Shown piece after piece: positions 7,735 through 16,131 of a stretch of 64,000 bases of DNA; position 1 is the first letter of the stretch; each line of letters begins with the position of its first letter. The notes beneath the pieces were generated by a model. It worked only from the letters and a program-made list of their open reading frames with translations, did not search any database and was not told the origin of the DNA. The translations under genes and the position numbers were made by a program. Origin of the DNA: Mesonia sp. HuA40 (GTDB taxonomy: Bacteria > Bacteroidota > Bacteroidia > Flavobacteriales > Flavobacteriaceae); NCBI RefSeq assembly GCF_008017835.1, contig NZ_VRLT01000025.1, positions 1 through 64,000 of the forward strand. Reading direction: 5' to 3'.

Positions 7735-8259
7735 ATGAAAAGCTGGTTCGCAACCGATATTAAAACCCTAATCGCCATCGGCATTAGCACTTTAGTAATT
7801 TATTTGGTAGTAATTGCTTTCACAAGAATTTTTGGTAAACGCAGTTTCTCTAAAATGTCAAGTTTTGATTTTGCCATGACCATCGCCGTGGGTTCGATTA
7901 TTGCCTCTACACTACTCTCCCAATCGGTGAGTTTACTCGAAGGTGTTTTTGGGTGTTTCTTTATTTTCCTTTTTCAATTTCTTATCGCACAACTACGGCG
8001 CTACCAATCCGTGCAAACGGCTATAGACAATACACCTTTATTGTTGATGGATAAGCAAGAAATTTTAGATAACAACTTAAAAAAAGCAAGAATAACCAAA
8101 AGTGACTTACGCGCCAAATTAAGAGAGGCAAACGTTTGCCGACTGAGCCAAGTTCGGGCGGTTGTTTTTGAAACTACTGGTGATATTTCTGTATTGCACA
8201 CCAATCAAGAGGATTTAGAATTAGAAGATTGGTTACTTAAAGATGTCAAAAATCAATAA
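7735..8259 (+). CDS. DUF421 (YetF-like) membrane protein
   Basis: Protein of 174 residues with three N-terminal membrane helices (about 12-32, 45-62, 66-88), including the DUF421 signature RIFGKRSFSKMSSFDFAMTI, then a cytoplasmic domain with LLLMDKQEILDNNLKKARIT, DLRAKLREANV and VRAVVFETTGDISVL. YetF-type proteins are conserved in bacteria but have no firm function. It is the first gene of a three-gene run, with 2 bases to the PaiB-like gene. Confidence 0.88.
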   Translation: MKSWFATDIKTLIAIGISTLVIYLVVIAFTRIFGKRSFSKMSSFDFAMTIAVGSIIASTLLSQSVSLLEGVFGCFFIFLFQFLIAQLRRYQSVQTAIDNTPLLLMDKQEILDNNLKKARITKSDLRAKLREANVCRLSQVRAVVFETTGDISVLHTNQEDLELEDWLLKDVKNQ

Positions 8260-8261
8260 AT

Positions 8262-8873
8262 ATGTATTACCCTAAAGCTTATCAAAAAAAAGACAAATCC
8301 TACATTTTTGACTTTATAAAAGCTTATCCTTTCTGCAGTATGGTTATTCAAGGCGAAGAATTACTGGCCACCCACATTCCCATTATGCTTGATGGAAATG
8401 CAGATGCGTTTAAGCTAATAGGACATATAGCCAAAAGCAATCCGCAGTTTGAATATTTAAAATCAGGTACCGAGGCACTTTTTATTTTTCAAGGTCCACA
8501 AGCTTATGTCTCCTCTTCTTGGTACCCCCATAAAGACATCAGTACTTGGGATTATAGTGCGGTTCACGTAAACGCCAAACTATTTCCTCGTAGTCAAAGG
8601 CAGCTTGAAAAAGATTTAAAAATACTGGTAAACCATTTTGAAAGTCGACAAGAAAATCCTTTGTACTATGAAGATTTACCAAGGAATTTAATCGAAAAAC
8701 ATTTGCCATTGATTTTAGGCTTTCAAGCCATTCCGTATAAAATACAAGCAATAGCCAAATACCATCAAAAACAATCGCAAGAGACTCAGATAGAGGTCTG
8801 TAAACATCTTTCAAAAGAGAAAAGTACAAAGGAAGTAGCCAAAGCCATTAGCAATGAAAACCATTTAAAATAA
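8262..8873 (+). CDS. PaiB-family FMN-binding protein
   Basis: Protein of 203 residues matching the PaiB/negative transcriptional regulator family with a split-barrel FMN-binding fold. Conserved parts are the start MYYPKAYQKKD, LLATHIPIML, GHIAKSNPQF, LFIFQGPQAYVSSSWYPHK and the C-terminal QAIPYKIQAIAKYHQKQS. In Bacillus PaiB represses sporulation and protease genes, but most family members are uncharacterised flavin-fold proteins. It is in an operon between DUF421 and a membrane protein, with gaps of 2 and 6 bases. Confidence 0.88.
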   Translation: MYYPKAYQKKDKSYIFDFIKAYPFCSMVIQGEELLATHIPIMLDGNADAFKLIGHIAKSNPQFEYLKSGTEALFIFQGPQAYVSSSWYPHKDISTWDYSAVHVNAKLFPRSQRQLEKDLKILVNHFESRQENPLYYEDLPRNLIEKHLPLILGFQAIPYKIQAIAKYHQKQSQETQIEVCKHLSKEKSTKEVAKAISNENHLK

Positions 8874-8879
8874 AGGACT

Positions 8880-9434
8880 ATGCAGCATTTTATCAATAAA
8901 AATAAAGGCCCCATAAGTGGCGGCTTAGTTGCTTTTATTTTTATTGGTTTGGCGGTATTTATACTAGGAAACCTATCGGGCTACGAGGCTAAGCAGCTGT
9001 TGAATACCTCGATGTCTGGTATTAATATGTTGTGCAATACCATTATTTTAGCATCGGCAACTATTTTGGCTTTATTGCTTACCCTTTTAGGTATAAGTAC
9101 AAGTACCAAATCGCGCTTAAAGAATCAACACTATGTACAAGTTTTAAATATTGCTAAGTTGGTAACGGTATTGTTTGTGGTCACTCTAATTGTTTTTCAG
9201 TTATTCAATATCCCTATAACCGAAGCAGAAAATTTGCCAACAGCCTGGTTCAGTTATATTTATTGGATCTGTTTGTTTTTTTCTTCGTTGCTAAGCGGTA
9301 CCTTAATTACAGTTATACTTTTATTATACAAAACGGTAACCAACATCATTAAAATTGTGGGTTTAGGAAAAGATCATTACTTATTATCAGATGAAGAACA
9401 AGAAGATATTGAAAATACGAATGAGGATGCTTAA
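8880..9434 (+). CDS. Hypothetical four-helix membrane protein
   Basis: Protein of 184 residues with four predicted membrane segments: about 15-34, 48-70, 92-110 and 125-152. It ends in a very acidic tail (LLSDEEQEDIENTNEDA). I recognise no family beyond a conserved Bacteroidota membrane protein type. It starts six bases after the PaiB-like gene, so it belongs to the same operon. It converges with the broken mgtC, with a 12-base gap. Confidence 0.6.
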   Translation: MQHFINKNKGPISGGLVAFIFIGLAVFILGNLSGYEAKQLLNTSMSGINMLCNTIILASATILALLLTLLGISTSTKSRLKNQHYVQVLNIAKLVTVLFVVTLIVFQLFNIPITEAENLPTAWFSYIYWICLFFSSLLSGTLITVILLLYKTVTNIIKIVGLGKDHYLLSDEEQEDIENTNEDA

Positions 9435-9446
9435 GCTATAGAATTA

Positions 9447-9903
9447 CTACTCTTTGTGAGCCGACTTCTTTTTATCTATTTTTCTATTCAACAAGCCAAA
9501 AACAAGATTTACCAATACCACCATGCAAGTAAAAACTCCTAATACCGCATAGAAGCCGAGTCCTGCTAAACATCCTGCAGCCGCACTGCACCAAATGGTA
9601 GCAGCTGTAGCCAATCCTACTACTTTATCCTCTCCATTTTTAGGCAAAATTACACCAGCACCTAGAAATCCTACGCCAACAATAATTTGCCCTAAGACTC
9701 GGGTAAGATCGGTGTCTGAGAAATCGGCAAAAACCAAAGAGGCCATTATAAAAACATTAGCGCCTAATGCCACTAAAACATTGGTCTTTAAGCCTGCATG
9801 TTTCCCCTTTAACTGGCGTTCTAACCCCATTAAAAAGCCAGCTAAAATAGCCGCTAAGTCATTTTAAAAACAGTATCACATCCAATTCTAATTCTAAAGG
9901 CAT
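9447..9903 (-). pseudogene. mgtC: MgtC/SapB-family gene with a +1 frameshift near the start
   Basis: Most of the MgtC/SapB membrane domain is open: GLERQLKGKHAGLKTNVLVA, FADFSDTDLTRVLGQIIVGV, GFLGAGVIL and GLATAATIWCSAAAG. In frame, however, translation could only begin at the ATG at 9830, which cuts off the first helix. The missing start lies in the other frame: ATG at 9903 reads MPLELELDVILFLK and then meets TGA (9859-9861). Skipping one T there gives DLAAILAGFL and joins the rest exactly. The site is AAA TGA C. This is either a simple disabling frameshift, a sequencing error, or less likely a programmed +1 shift. MgtC proteins affect magnesium limitation growth and virulence in other bacteria. 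Confidence 0.75.
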
Positions 9904-9923
9904 AGGCAATTTAATAGGGTATT

Positions 9924-10067
9924 TTAAAAACCAAATAAATTCTTCATCTGTTCCCAAAGCGATTTATTAGCATGAGTATCCTCGCCTTTAGAATGGGTTT
10001 CCCCTTCATACTTTTCTTGCAAACTATCTTCATTTACGGCATGTTTTTCATCTTGTTCCATCATCAT
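9924..10067 (-). CDS. Small acidic 47-residue ORF
   Basis: A frame of 47 codons begins at three consecutive ATG codons (10067 downwards) and is strongly hydrophilic, with acidic and lysine-rich composition (MEQDEKHAVNEDSLQEKY, then GEDTHANKSLWEQMKNLFGF). The C-terminal SLWEQMKNLFGF is a plausible amphipathic helix. It lies just upstream of mgtC on the same strand, with 20 bases to the ATG at 9903. No family recognised; the composition looks coding. Confidence 0.45.
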   Translation of the reverse strand: MMMEQDEKHAVNEDSLQEKYEGETHSKGEDTHANKSLWEQMKNLFGF

Positions 10068-10236
10068 TTCATTTTAAATTGATTACTAAATTATAGGATA
10101 GCAAGACAATCTCACCGGTATTTTAGAATTCCTTAAGAGCTGTTTAACTAGAATTTAATAGCCTTAATAGCTACTATATCAACAATTTAATTGAAATTGT
10201 ATATCCTTAACGATAAACCTTTAATCCCAAAATGCA

Positions 10237-10500
10237 ATGGATTGGCTAACTTTTCTAGGGTTGGTTGCTGGTGTGTGTACCACCTCAGCAATAATACCAC
10301 AATTGTATAAAGCATGGCGAAGCAAAAAAGTAGCCGATCTCTCTCCTAAGATGTTCTTTATTTTAACAATGGGAGTAGGTTTATGGACGGTTTACGGTGT
10401 ATTACGTGCTGACCTTGCTATTATATTAACCAATGGAATTTCGTTTTCCCTAAACGCTGCTATGCTAGTATTGTACTTTAGGTACCAAACTAAAATTTAA
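10237..10500 (+). CDS. SemiSWEET sugar transporter
   Basis: Protein of 87 residues with three membrane helices and the PQ-loop signature TTSAIIPQLYKAWRSKKVAD in the first triple-helix bundle. It matches bacterial SemiSWEETs, which dimerise to form a facilitated sugar channel in the inner membrane. The conserved loop SPKMFFILTMGVGLWTVYG and the following Asn in ILTNGISF fit the substrate-site pattern. It is a single gene with no obvious operon partner. Confidence 0.92.
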   Translation: MDWLTFLGLVAGVCTTSAIIPQLYKAWRSKKVADLSPKMFFILTMGVGLWTVYGVLRADLAIILTNGISFSLNAAMLVLYFRYQTKI

Positions 10501-10595
10501 AATCAGCATTTGTTAAACTAGTTTAAGGTTTGTTTAATTATCTGTTAATTCGATTACTATATGAAAATAGAATACCTAATTTAAAAAAAAAGCTT

Positions 10596-11270
10596 ATGAA
10601 TTCAGAGAAACAAACCGACCAAAATTCAAATAAAATCTATAAAAAAGCTTTCCGTAAGTTTATAGTAGACAATAATCACCCGTGCATAATGGCCCATAGT
10701 GTTCATCAAACTCAAGGTTTGTTTCTTAGAAGTTATACCGACTTCGACACGCAAAGCAATGCACACCAGCTGGTAACCGATTTAAAAGAATACATCCAGC
10801 AATACGATTTTGATGATAATCAAATTGCTAGTTTTATTGCAGTATTTCCAGAATTTAATTTTAAAGATGAAAAATCTTTTGAGCAAGCGCTTTGGCAATT
10901 CCTCAACCAAATACACCAAGCTGATAATGCTAATTGGGATTCAAGCGTTTCGGCAGATCCGGCGAGTAACAACTTTAGTTTCAGCATTGCCGGTAGGGCA
11001 TTTTATATAGTAGGAATGCACCCGCGTAGTTCAAGAAAGGCCAGGCAGGCACCCTATGTGAGTATCGCTTTTAACCTGCACGCTCAATTTGAAAAATTGC
11101 GCGAAATGGGAAGTTATGAAGTGGTCAAAAAACGAATTCGGAAAAGAGATAAGGCATTACAAGGGTCAATCAATCCGGTCTTAGCCGATTTTGGTGATGC
11201 TAGCGAAGCACGCCAATACAGCGGTAGAAGAACAGAAAAAAATTGGAAATGTCCTTTCCATAAAGCTTAA
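10596..11270 (+). CDS. YqcI/YcgG-family (GntA-like) protein
   Basis: Matches the YqcI/YcgG family, which includes heme-dependent N-hydroxylases acting on guanidino amino acids such as GntA of guanitoxin biosynthesis. Visible landmarks: FRKFIVDNNHPCIMAHSV near the start, FVGMHP-type segment YIVGMHPRSSRKARQAPYV, and the C-terminal WKCPFH motif. The ATG at 10596 is chosen over 10530 because residues before it do not look native and the family starts near the FRKFI segment. The DUF1989 gene follows after 17 bases, forming a likely two-gene operon. The exact substrate is unknown. Confidence 0.78.
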   Translation: MNSEKQTDQNSNKIYKKAFRKFIVDNNHPCIMAHSVHQTQGLFLRSYTDFDTQSNAHQLVTDLKEYIQQYDFDDNQIASFIAVFPEFNFKDEKSFEQALWQFLNQIHQADNANWDSSVSADPASNNFSFSIAGRAFYIVGMHPRSSRKARQAPYVSIAFNLHAQFEKLREMGSYEVVKKRIRKRDKALQGSINPVLADFGDASEARQYSGRRTEKNWKCPFHKA

Positions 11271-11287
11271 ATACAAAAATAGACAGT

Positions 11288-11872
11288 ATGACAAAAAAAA
11301 TACCTGAACAGTCGGGAACAGCTTTTCAAATAAAAAAAGGAGAATATTTAAAGGTAATTGATCCCAAGGGGCAGCAAGTAAGCGATATGGTACTTTTTAA
11401 TGCAAAAGACCCGCGGGAAAAATTATCATCTGGGAAAAGTTTAGACTTTGAAGAAAATATTTTCTTAACTACAGGCAATCAACTGTGGTCCAATAGAAGT
11501 CAGCCGATGATGAAAATAGTAGAAGACACCAATGGGCGTAATGATTTTTTGCTCGCTCCCTGTAGTCCAGAGACCTTTGAGATTATGTATGACTATGAGG
11601 GCTACCACCCCAGCTGTTTTGAGAACCTATATACCAACTTAGCGCCATTTGGCATAGAGCCTGATCAAATTCCGAATGCTTTTAATATCTTTATGAATGT
11701 TCAAGTAAAAGAAGATGGGCAAATAAGCGTGGAACCCCCATTAAGTAAGGCGGGAGATTTTATTCTCTTTGAAGCGAAAATGGACTTGATTGTGGGGCTG
11801 ACAGCCTGCTCTGCCGAAGACAGTAATGGCGGTACTTTTAAACCTATACATTTTGAAATTTTAACGGCATAA
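11288..11872 (+). CDS. DUF1989/urea carboxylase-associated family protein
   Basis: Protein of 194 residues of the DUF1989 family. Family landmarks are GTAFQIKKGEYLKVIDPKGQ, QVSDMVLFNA, the SPETFEIMY metal-site region preceded by LLAPCS, GYHPSCFENL, and NAFNIFMNV. Some members (CgdA/CgdB) form carboxyguanidine deiminase, while others are of unknown role. C107 and nearby His suggest metal binding in a cupin-like fold. Its operon partner is the YcgG-like oxygenase, so a role in breakdown or modification of guanidino compounds is a reasonable inference. Confidence 0.8.
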   Translation: MTKKIPEQSGTAFQIKKGEYLKVIDPKGQQVSDMVLFNAKDPREKLSSGKSLDFEENIFLTTGNQLWSNRSQPMMKIVEDTNGRNDFLLAPCSPETFEIMYDYEGYHPSCFENLYTNLAPFGIEPDQIPNAFNIFMNVQVKEDGQISVEPPLSKAGDFILFEAKMDLIVGLTACSAEDSNGGTFKPIHFEILTA

Positions 11873-11909
11873 AAATTCAATGCATTTAAATTAAAGTGAT
11901 GCAATCCGT

Positions 11910-12656
11910 TTACCGGTACTCAGGATTGTCAAAATTCCAGCGTTTGCCTTCATCCCAAGCTTTTTTATTGTTGCCGTAGTTGCTGTATCCGCCTTGAGCT
12001 TGAATCATTTGCGCTAGATGCAATAAATTATAGGTCATAAAAGTAGTATTGCGCTGGGTAAAATCGCTATCAAAACCTGCAGGCTGATTGAGGCTTTGGT
12101 CCTGCCACTCGGTATCGCCATAGCTTGGGCCGGGTCCCACTTCGCCAATCCATCCCGCATCGGCTTGGGGCGGAATGCTGTACCCTATATGTTGTAAAGC
12201 ATACAATATATCACGCGCACAATGTTTTAAACCGTCTTCATTGCCATTAACCAGGCAGCCACCTACTTTGTTGTAATAAATATATTGCCCGCGATCGTTA
12301 GTCATACCACTTAAGGCATACAAGCGTTCGATTAATTTTTGAGCTACCGATGATTTTTCACCTAACCAAATAGGGGTACCCACAACCAAAATATCGGCGG
12401 CAAGTAGTTGTTCTTTTAGCTGTGGCCACTCGTCTTGTTCCCAACCATGTTCGGTCATATCGGGATAAACTCCAGGCGGTACTTGATGGTCTACCAAGCG
12501 TATATATCGCAGCTGTACACCTTCTTTGGTCATAATATCCATAGCTTGACGCATCAAGGTTTCGGTATGGCTGGCTTGTGGCGATTTCTTTAAAGTACAA
12601 TTGATAAAAATGGCTTTTAGCTTGGTAAAATCCGGGAATTTTTGAGCGGACTGCAT
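11910..12656 (-). CDS. Flavodoxin-fold NAD(P)H-dependent reductase
   Basis: Protein of 248 residues of the NADPH-dependent FMN reductase/flavodoxin-like family. The FMN phosphate loop is NCTLKKSPQASHTETLM (about 19-35), the second site is VVGTPIWLGEKSSVAQKLIE (about 91-110), and a later loop is VGGCLVNGNEDG. The C-terminal extension rich in Trp, Gln and Asn is characteristic of one subfamily. It probably donates or uses reduced flavin in the cytoplasm. It converges with the DUF1989 gene with a 37-base gap. Confidence 0.82.
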   Translation of the reverse strand: MQSAQKFPDFTKLKAIFINCTLKKSPQASHTETLMRQAMDIMTKEGVQLRYIRLVDHQVPPGVYPDMTEHGWEQDEWPQLKEQLLAADILVVGTPIWLGEKSSVAQKLIERLYALSGMTNDRGQYIYYNKVGGCLVNGNEDGLKHCARDILYALQHIGYSIPPQADAGWIGEVGPGPSYGDTEWQDQSLNQPAGFDSDFTQRNTTFMTYNLLHLAQMIQAQGGYSNYGNNKKAWDEGKRWNFDNPEYR

Positions 12657-12780
12657 AAGTTTATATTTAAAAAGATGAGCAATTAATAACGCCTAAATAG
12701 TCTATACAAGGCTTTAAAATATTAAATATAAGCATTTTAAATGAGCATCTTCACCAAAATTCAGTCTATAAACTATTTAT

Positions 12781-13446
12781 TCATTTGGTTTTAATAGTTG
12801 GTTTTTTATTTAAATAGGCCTTCATAAAGTAACCGAATAGCAATCCGCCCAACGTCCAGATTACAACACCCATCCCTAAGCTAACTGCTGTTATTTTTCC
12901 GCCGGTAAAATAAGGATACAACACACTCATAAAAACAAACATAAACGCGCCCCAACTTAAACCGGTTTTTACCCAATTCTGGCTTTTAAATTTTTGAGAG
13001 ACCTGCGCTAAATTTAAATTTTCATAACGCGCAGGTTGTTGTGCCAACCATTTGGTTTTCAAGCGTTTTTTAAATCCGCCCCAGAGCGGGAAACTAATAG
13101 CCAAAATCAAAAAGGTAAATACATTCATTAGGCAAGGAATGATTTGCTGACAATTAGGACAGTATAAGCCGAACCAGTTTTTGAATAGCGTAGCATTCGG
13201 GGACGCCCAAATGCGAGAATCATGTAGACTATGGCAATGCGGACAAGGCACATAAGAACGCTCTACCAGCGGTTTATCTTGGGTTTTATCTACCAAACTG
13301 ACTTTGGGTACGCGCTGCCCTAAAATCAACTCATTGATCACAAGTCCAGGATTGATACACCAATGCAACATCGACCAATGTTTCCATGTGTAAACCTTAT
13401 AATGTTCTTTGTCAAATTTCATAGATTGATATTCTTTAGCACTCAT
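12781..13446 (-). CDS. Zinc-ribbon membrane protein, hypothetical
   Basis: Protein of 221 residues with a zinc-ribbon-like pair of CxxC motifs, PCPHCHSL (about 68-75) and YCPNCQQI (about 95-102). Each side of the second motif carries hydrophobic segments: CLMNVFTFLILAISFPLW, LSWGAFMFVFMSVLYPYF and VIWTLGGLLFGYFMKAY. I recognise no named family. It follows the PH-domain gene on the same strand with a 29-base gap and may be cotranscribed. Metal binding is inferred only from the four cysteines. Confidence 0.55.
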   Translation of the reverse strand: MSAKEYQSMKFDKEHYKVYTWKHWSMLHWCINPGLVINELILGQRVPKVSLVDKTQDKPLVERSYVPCPHCHSLHDSRIWASPNATLFKNWFGLYCPNCQQIIPCLMNVFTFLILAISFPLWGGFKKRLKTKWLAQQPARYENLNLAQVSQKFKSQNWVKTGLSWGAFMFVFMSVLYPYFTGGKITAVSLGMGVVIWTLGGLLFGYFMKAYLNKKPTIKTK

Positions 13447-13475
13447 TTTAGCTATAGTGCTTAAATTATTGTTGG

Positions 13476-13904
13476 TTAAATTTCACTTTTTATATTCGGA
13501 TTAATCGCTTGTAAAGCGGCTACGAAGGCTTTGGCTTGCTTAGGCGATACAATCAACTCATCGTAGCGGTTATAACAAACCACCAAGCGTTTAAAAGATG
13601 GCGCTGGTGCCGATAATATGCTTTTGGTAGGTTTTACTAAAGTAATTTGCGCAATGGGTATAGCGGGGTAACGTATCCAACCGCTGCGCACGTGCAAGCT
13701 ATCGCCTACTATTGTATACCGCGTAAATAAAAACAAATGCAATATAAAAGCTTCCAGTAAAAGCATAAAAACCAATAAGACCCAAAACCAATCTTCCCAA
13801 GCTTGGGTGAGTAAGGGTGCCATACACGTAAGTATTGATAATACTACTAAGGCGAGCAACCCATAAGAAACTTTGGCATGAAAAACCTGCTGCATATTAA
13901 CCAC
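13476..13904 (-). CDS. PH-domain (bPH4/YyaB-like) membrane protein
   Basis: Protein of 142 residues: two membrane helices at about 12-32 and 37-58, then a compact beta domain beginning FTRYTIVGDSLHVRSGW. The run YPAIPIAQITLVKPTKS and LVVCYNRYDELIVSPKQAKA matches the bacterial PH-like domain of the YyaB/bPH4 type. Function is unknown, but such proteins sit at the cytoplasmic membrane. It is upstream of the zinc-ribbon membrane protein on the same strand. Confidence 0.72.
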   Translation of the reverse strand: MVNMQQVFHAKVSYGLLALVVLSILTCMAPLLTQAWEDWFWVLLVFMLLLEAFILHLFLFTRYTIVGDSLHVRSGWIRYPAIPIAQITLVKPTKSILSAPAPSFKRLVVCYNRYDELIVSPKQAKAFVAALQAINPNIKSEI

Positions 13905-13943
13905 AATTAATGCCTAAAAATAAAAGTTTTTTTTAACTTCTCA

Positions 13944-14849
13944 TCAGTTTAATTTAAAATGCATCCACACCGGCAGGTGGTCAGATACTGTTCTGGCTTG
14001 TTCTAAACGATCACAACTGCCTACCCAATCAATGCTAGCCGCTTTTATTTTTTGTATGCCCGAGGGGTAAAACATATTATCAATCGCATGATTTCGGTAA
14101 ATCCCATCTTGGCATTTGCGTTTTAGCGTAGTCGGATTTTTATACAGTGCCGACCGGAAACCCTTTTTATAAAACGGATTCCATACCGTATGCCGCTCGG
14201 TCAGATTAAAATCGCCCGCCAGTATTAAGGCTTGTGTGTTTAATCGCTCGCAATAATCACCCATAGTTTTGATTTCTCTTTCGGGTTGGTCGTTGTATTT
14301 ACGAGCGTGAAAATTGATTACATAAAATGCTTTCGCCGATATCTTATCTTCAAATTGCCCGATAAAGGGTTCGCGATAAACCCGATCTTGTAGAGTTTGG
14401 TCTAAGTAGGCTTTTCGCTTTAAGCGGACACGATGGGTTTTCCATAAAAAAGCATAGCGTTCGCTGATGTAGGGCGACGGACTCTTAGTTGGCAAACTCA
14501 CCTGATAATCCCATTTTGCTCCGGTTCTGTTGAGTTCATCGGCTAAGCGAGCTACCGCTTGAGCACCCGCCGGATCTTTGGCCACCACCTCCTGCACGGC
14601 AACCACATCGGCGTGGCGTAAGACCGCCGCCATTTGGGCAATCTCTGCGTCTGATTTTGATCGACCTAGATTTTGAATATTCCAAGTAATAATTTGTAAA
14701 CCCTCTTTCTTGCTTTAGTAAGTTTTCAAGTCGGCTAGACTTAGGCTTTGCGCAGATGCTATTACAGGAGTCGGCTGCTGAGCAAAAGCCTTGCAGCCTA
14801 GACTGAGGCTAAGTAATATAAATAGGAAGAGAGGCAAAAAAGGACGCAT
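13944..14849 (-). pseudogene. Secreted endonuclease/exonuclease/phosphatase-family gene split by an in-frame TAA
   Basis: The frame starts at the ATG at 14849 with a signal peptide (MRPFLPLFLFILLSLSLGCK), runs to LSLADLKTY, and stops at TAA (14715-14717). In the same phase it continues GLQIITWNIQNLGRSKSDAE and then the whole EEP fold: ADVVAVQEV, ERYAFLWK, VINFHARK, LILAGDFNL and SDHLPVW. These are the family's metal and catalytic residues (Asn, Glu, Asp-Asn pair, Asp-His). One nonsense codon therefore separates the signal peptide from an otherwise intact enzyme. The next ATG (14633) lacks the first strand. Confidence 0.82.
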
Positions 14850-14878
14850 AATATTTATGTTTAAATGGCAAAAGTATT

Positions 14879-15553
14879 TTAAAACATGGTATATACCCAA
14901 GTTACAATGACTCCAGAATAGCCTGGCGAGGCTATGCGCAGTAACTCCCTAACCTCTTGTACTGCTAAATTAAACGGCGGCGCGAGCAAATCTACTCCGC
15001 TACCCTTTTTTAAACGAATACCCTGTCCAGAAATAATATCTCGGTTCGGTTCAAATCTACCTTCAGGAAGATGTTCGGTAAGGATCACATACTTATAAGC
15101 CGATAGTTTTTTGCAGATGGCGAGTATTTCGGCATTCGAGAGGTGTTGCAAAACCTGCCGCAACAAAATGCAATCGGCAGCCGGTAGCTCATCTTTGGCA
15201 AGGTCTAAACAATGAAAACTTAAGTTAGCTTGCTTAAACTGCTTTTGGTTGTAGGCAATTAAATTGGGTACAATATCTATGGCCTGGTAGTATTTGGCGT
15301 GAGGCAACAATTTTTTCCCGATATTAAAATCGCCACAACCCCAATCGCCAATCACTGGCGCTTCGGGCAATTGCTTTAAAAAATCTTGCACCGCCGAGAT
15401 ATAAGGTTTTACCACCGCCGGATGATGCGAGCCCAATCCCGAGTAAAACTGTTCCTGCTCCCCACCCCACAGGTTTTGTTCATACACCTGCGCCATCGCA
15501 TCTTTGGTAGGCCAAGGTTTTTTGTTGGGGTTAGAAAATTTGTTTTTAGTCAT
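14879..15553 (-). CDS. Class I SAM-dependent methyltransferase
   Basis: Protein of 224 residues with the Rossmann methyltransferase pattern: motif I VIGDWGCGDFNIGKK (about 67-81), acidic residue after YYQAIDIV (about 90-97), FHCLDLAKDELP, and motif IV-V ILLRQVLQHLSNAE. The family is methylases with a GCG motif rather than GxGxG, similar to small-molecule or FkbM-like methyltransferases. Substrate unknown. It lies 29 bases upstream of the split EEP gene on the same strand, so one transcript is plausible. Confidence 0.82.
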   Translation of the reverse strand: MTKNKFSNPNKKPWPTKDAMAQVYEQNLWGGEQEQFYSGLGSHHPAVVKPYISAVQDFLKQLPEAPVIGDWGCGDFNIGKKLLPHAKYYQAIDIVPNLIAYNQKQFKQANLSFHCLDLAKDELPAADCILLRQVLQHLSNAEILAICKKLSAYKYVILTEHLPEGRFEPNRDIISGQGIRLKKGSGVDLLAPPFNLAVQEVRELLRIASPGYSGVIVTWVYTMF

Positions 15554-15720
15554 TTAGTATTTGAAGCTGTTTCGCTAAAGGTATCTACCTAAAAGAATCG
15601 TTAAAGATAATAAAATGCTCGATTTTACTCCGCCTTGCTCAAGGAATTAATCCTAGACCTTAAAAATATGACTATGTTCTGTATTATTGAAAATTCCCCC
15701 AGCCCTGCTTAGTCCCCCCC

Positions 15721-16083
15721 TTATTCAAAACTCGGACTACATTTTAGGTTTTTATGATACGGCCTGATGTACTTCCAAAAAGCCTTGCCTGCACTGTTTA
15801 AATAGTGTACCGCATAATGCGTTTGAGTGGTTGAGCCTACCTTATAAATATACTCATCGCAGCCTATAAATCCCGATTGAAAGCAAACAATAGCAAAGTA
15901 TTGCGTACGGTAATCAATCGTTACTTCATAAAAAGTGACTTTAGACACAGCATCGCTCAACGGACTGCTGTAAGTGGTTCCGTAATCTTGGGTCTTTACA
16001 TAATCCATAAGTTCATCGCAGTCTTGTGCTTGCAGTATAAAACCCATTAAACAGCCTAGTAGACTCATCCATGTTGTTTTCAT
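15721..16083 (-). CDS. Secreted small protein, KTSC-like
   Basis: Protein of 120 residues with a likely signal peptide (MKTTWMSLLGCLMGFILQAQ) and six cysteines in the mature part. The C-terminal stretch YIYKVGSTTQTHYAVHYLNS followed by AGKAFWKYIRPY resembles the KTSC fold (strand-strand-helix ending with a kinked tyrosine/proline motif). The match is weak. No neighbour suggests a function. It probably acts in the periplasm. Confidence 0.5.
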   Translation of the reverse strand: MKTTWMSLLGCLMGFILQAQDCDELMDYVKTQDYGTTYSSPLSDAVSKVTFYEVTIDYRTQYFAIVCFQSGFIGCDEYIYKVGSTTQTHYAVHYLNSAGKAFWKYIRPYHKNLKCSPSFE

Positions 16084-16131
16084 CTTGTTTTAGTTTTAGT
16101 TAATATTTGTTTTGTTTTTTCCTTATCCCCT

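Noticed and set aside
9840..9880. -1 programmed frameshift at TTTAAAA in mgtC
   Set aside because: The -1 frame meets TAG two codons later; only the +1 frame restores the protein.
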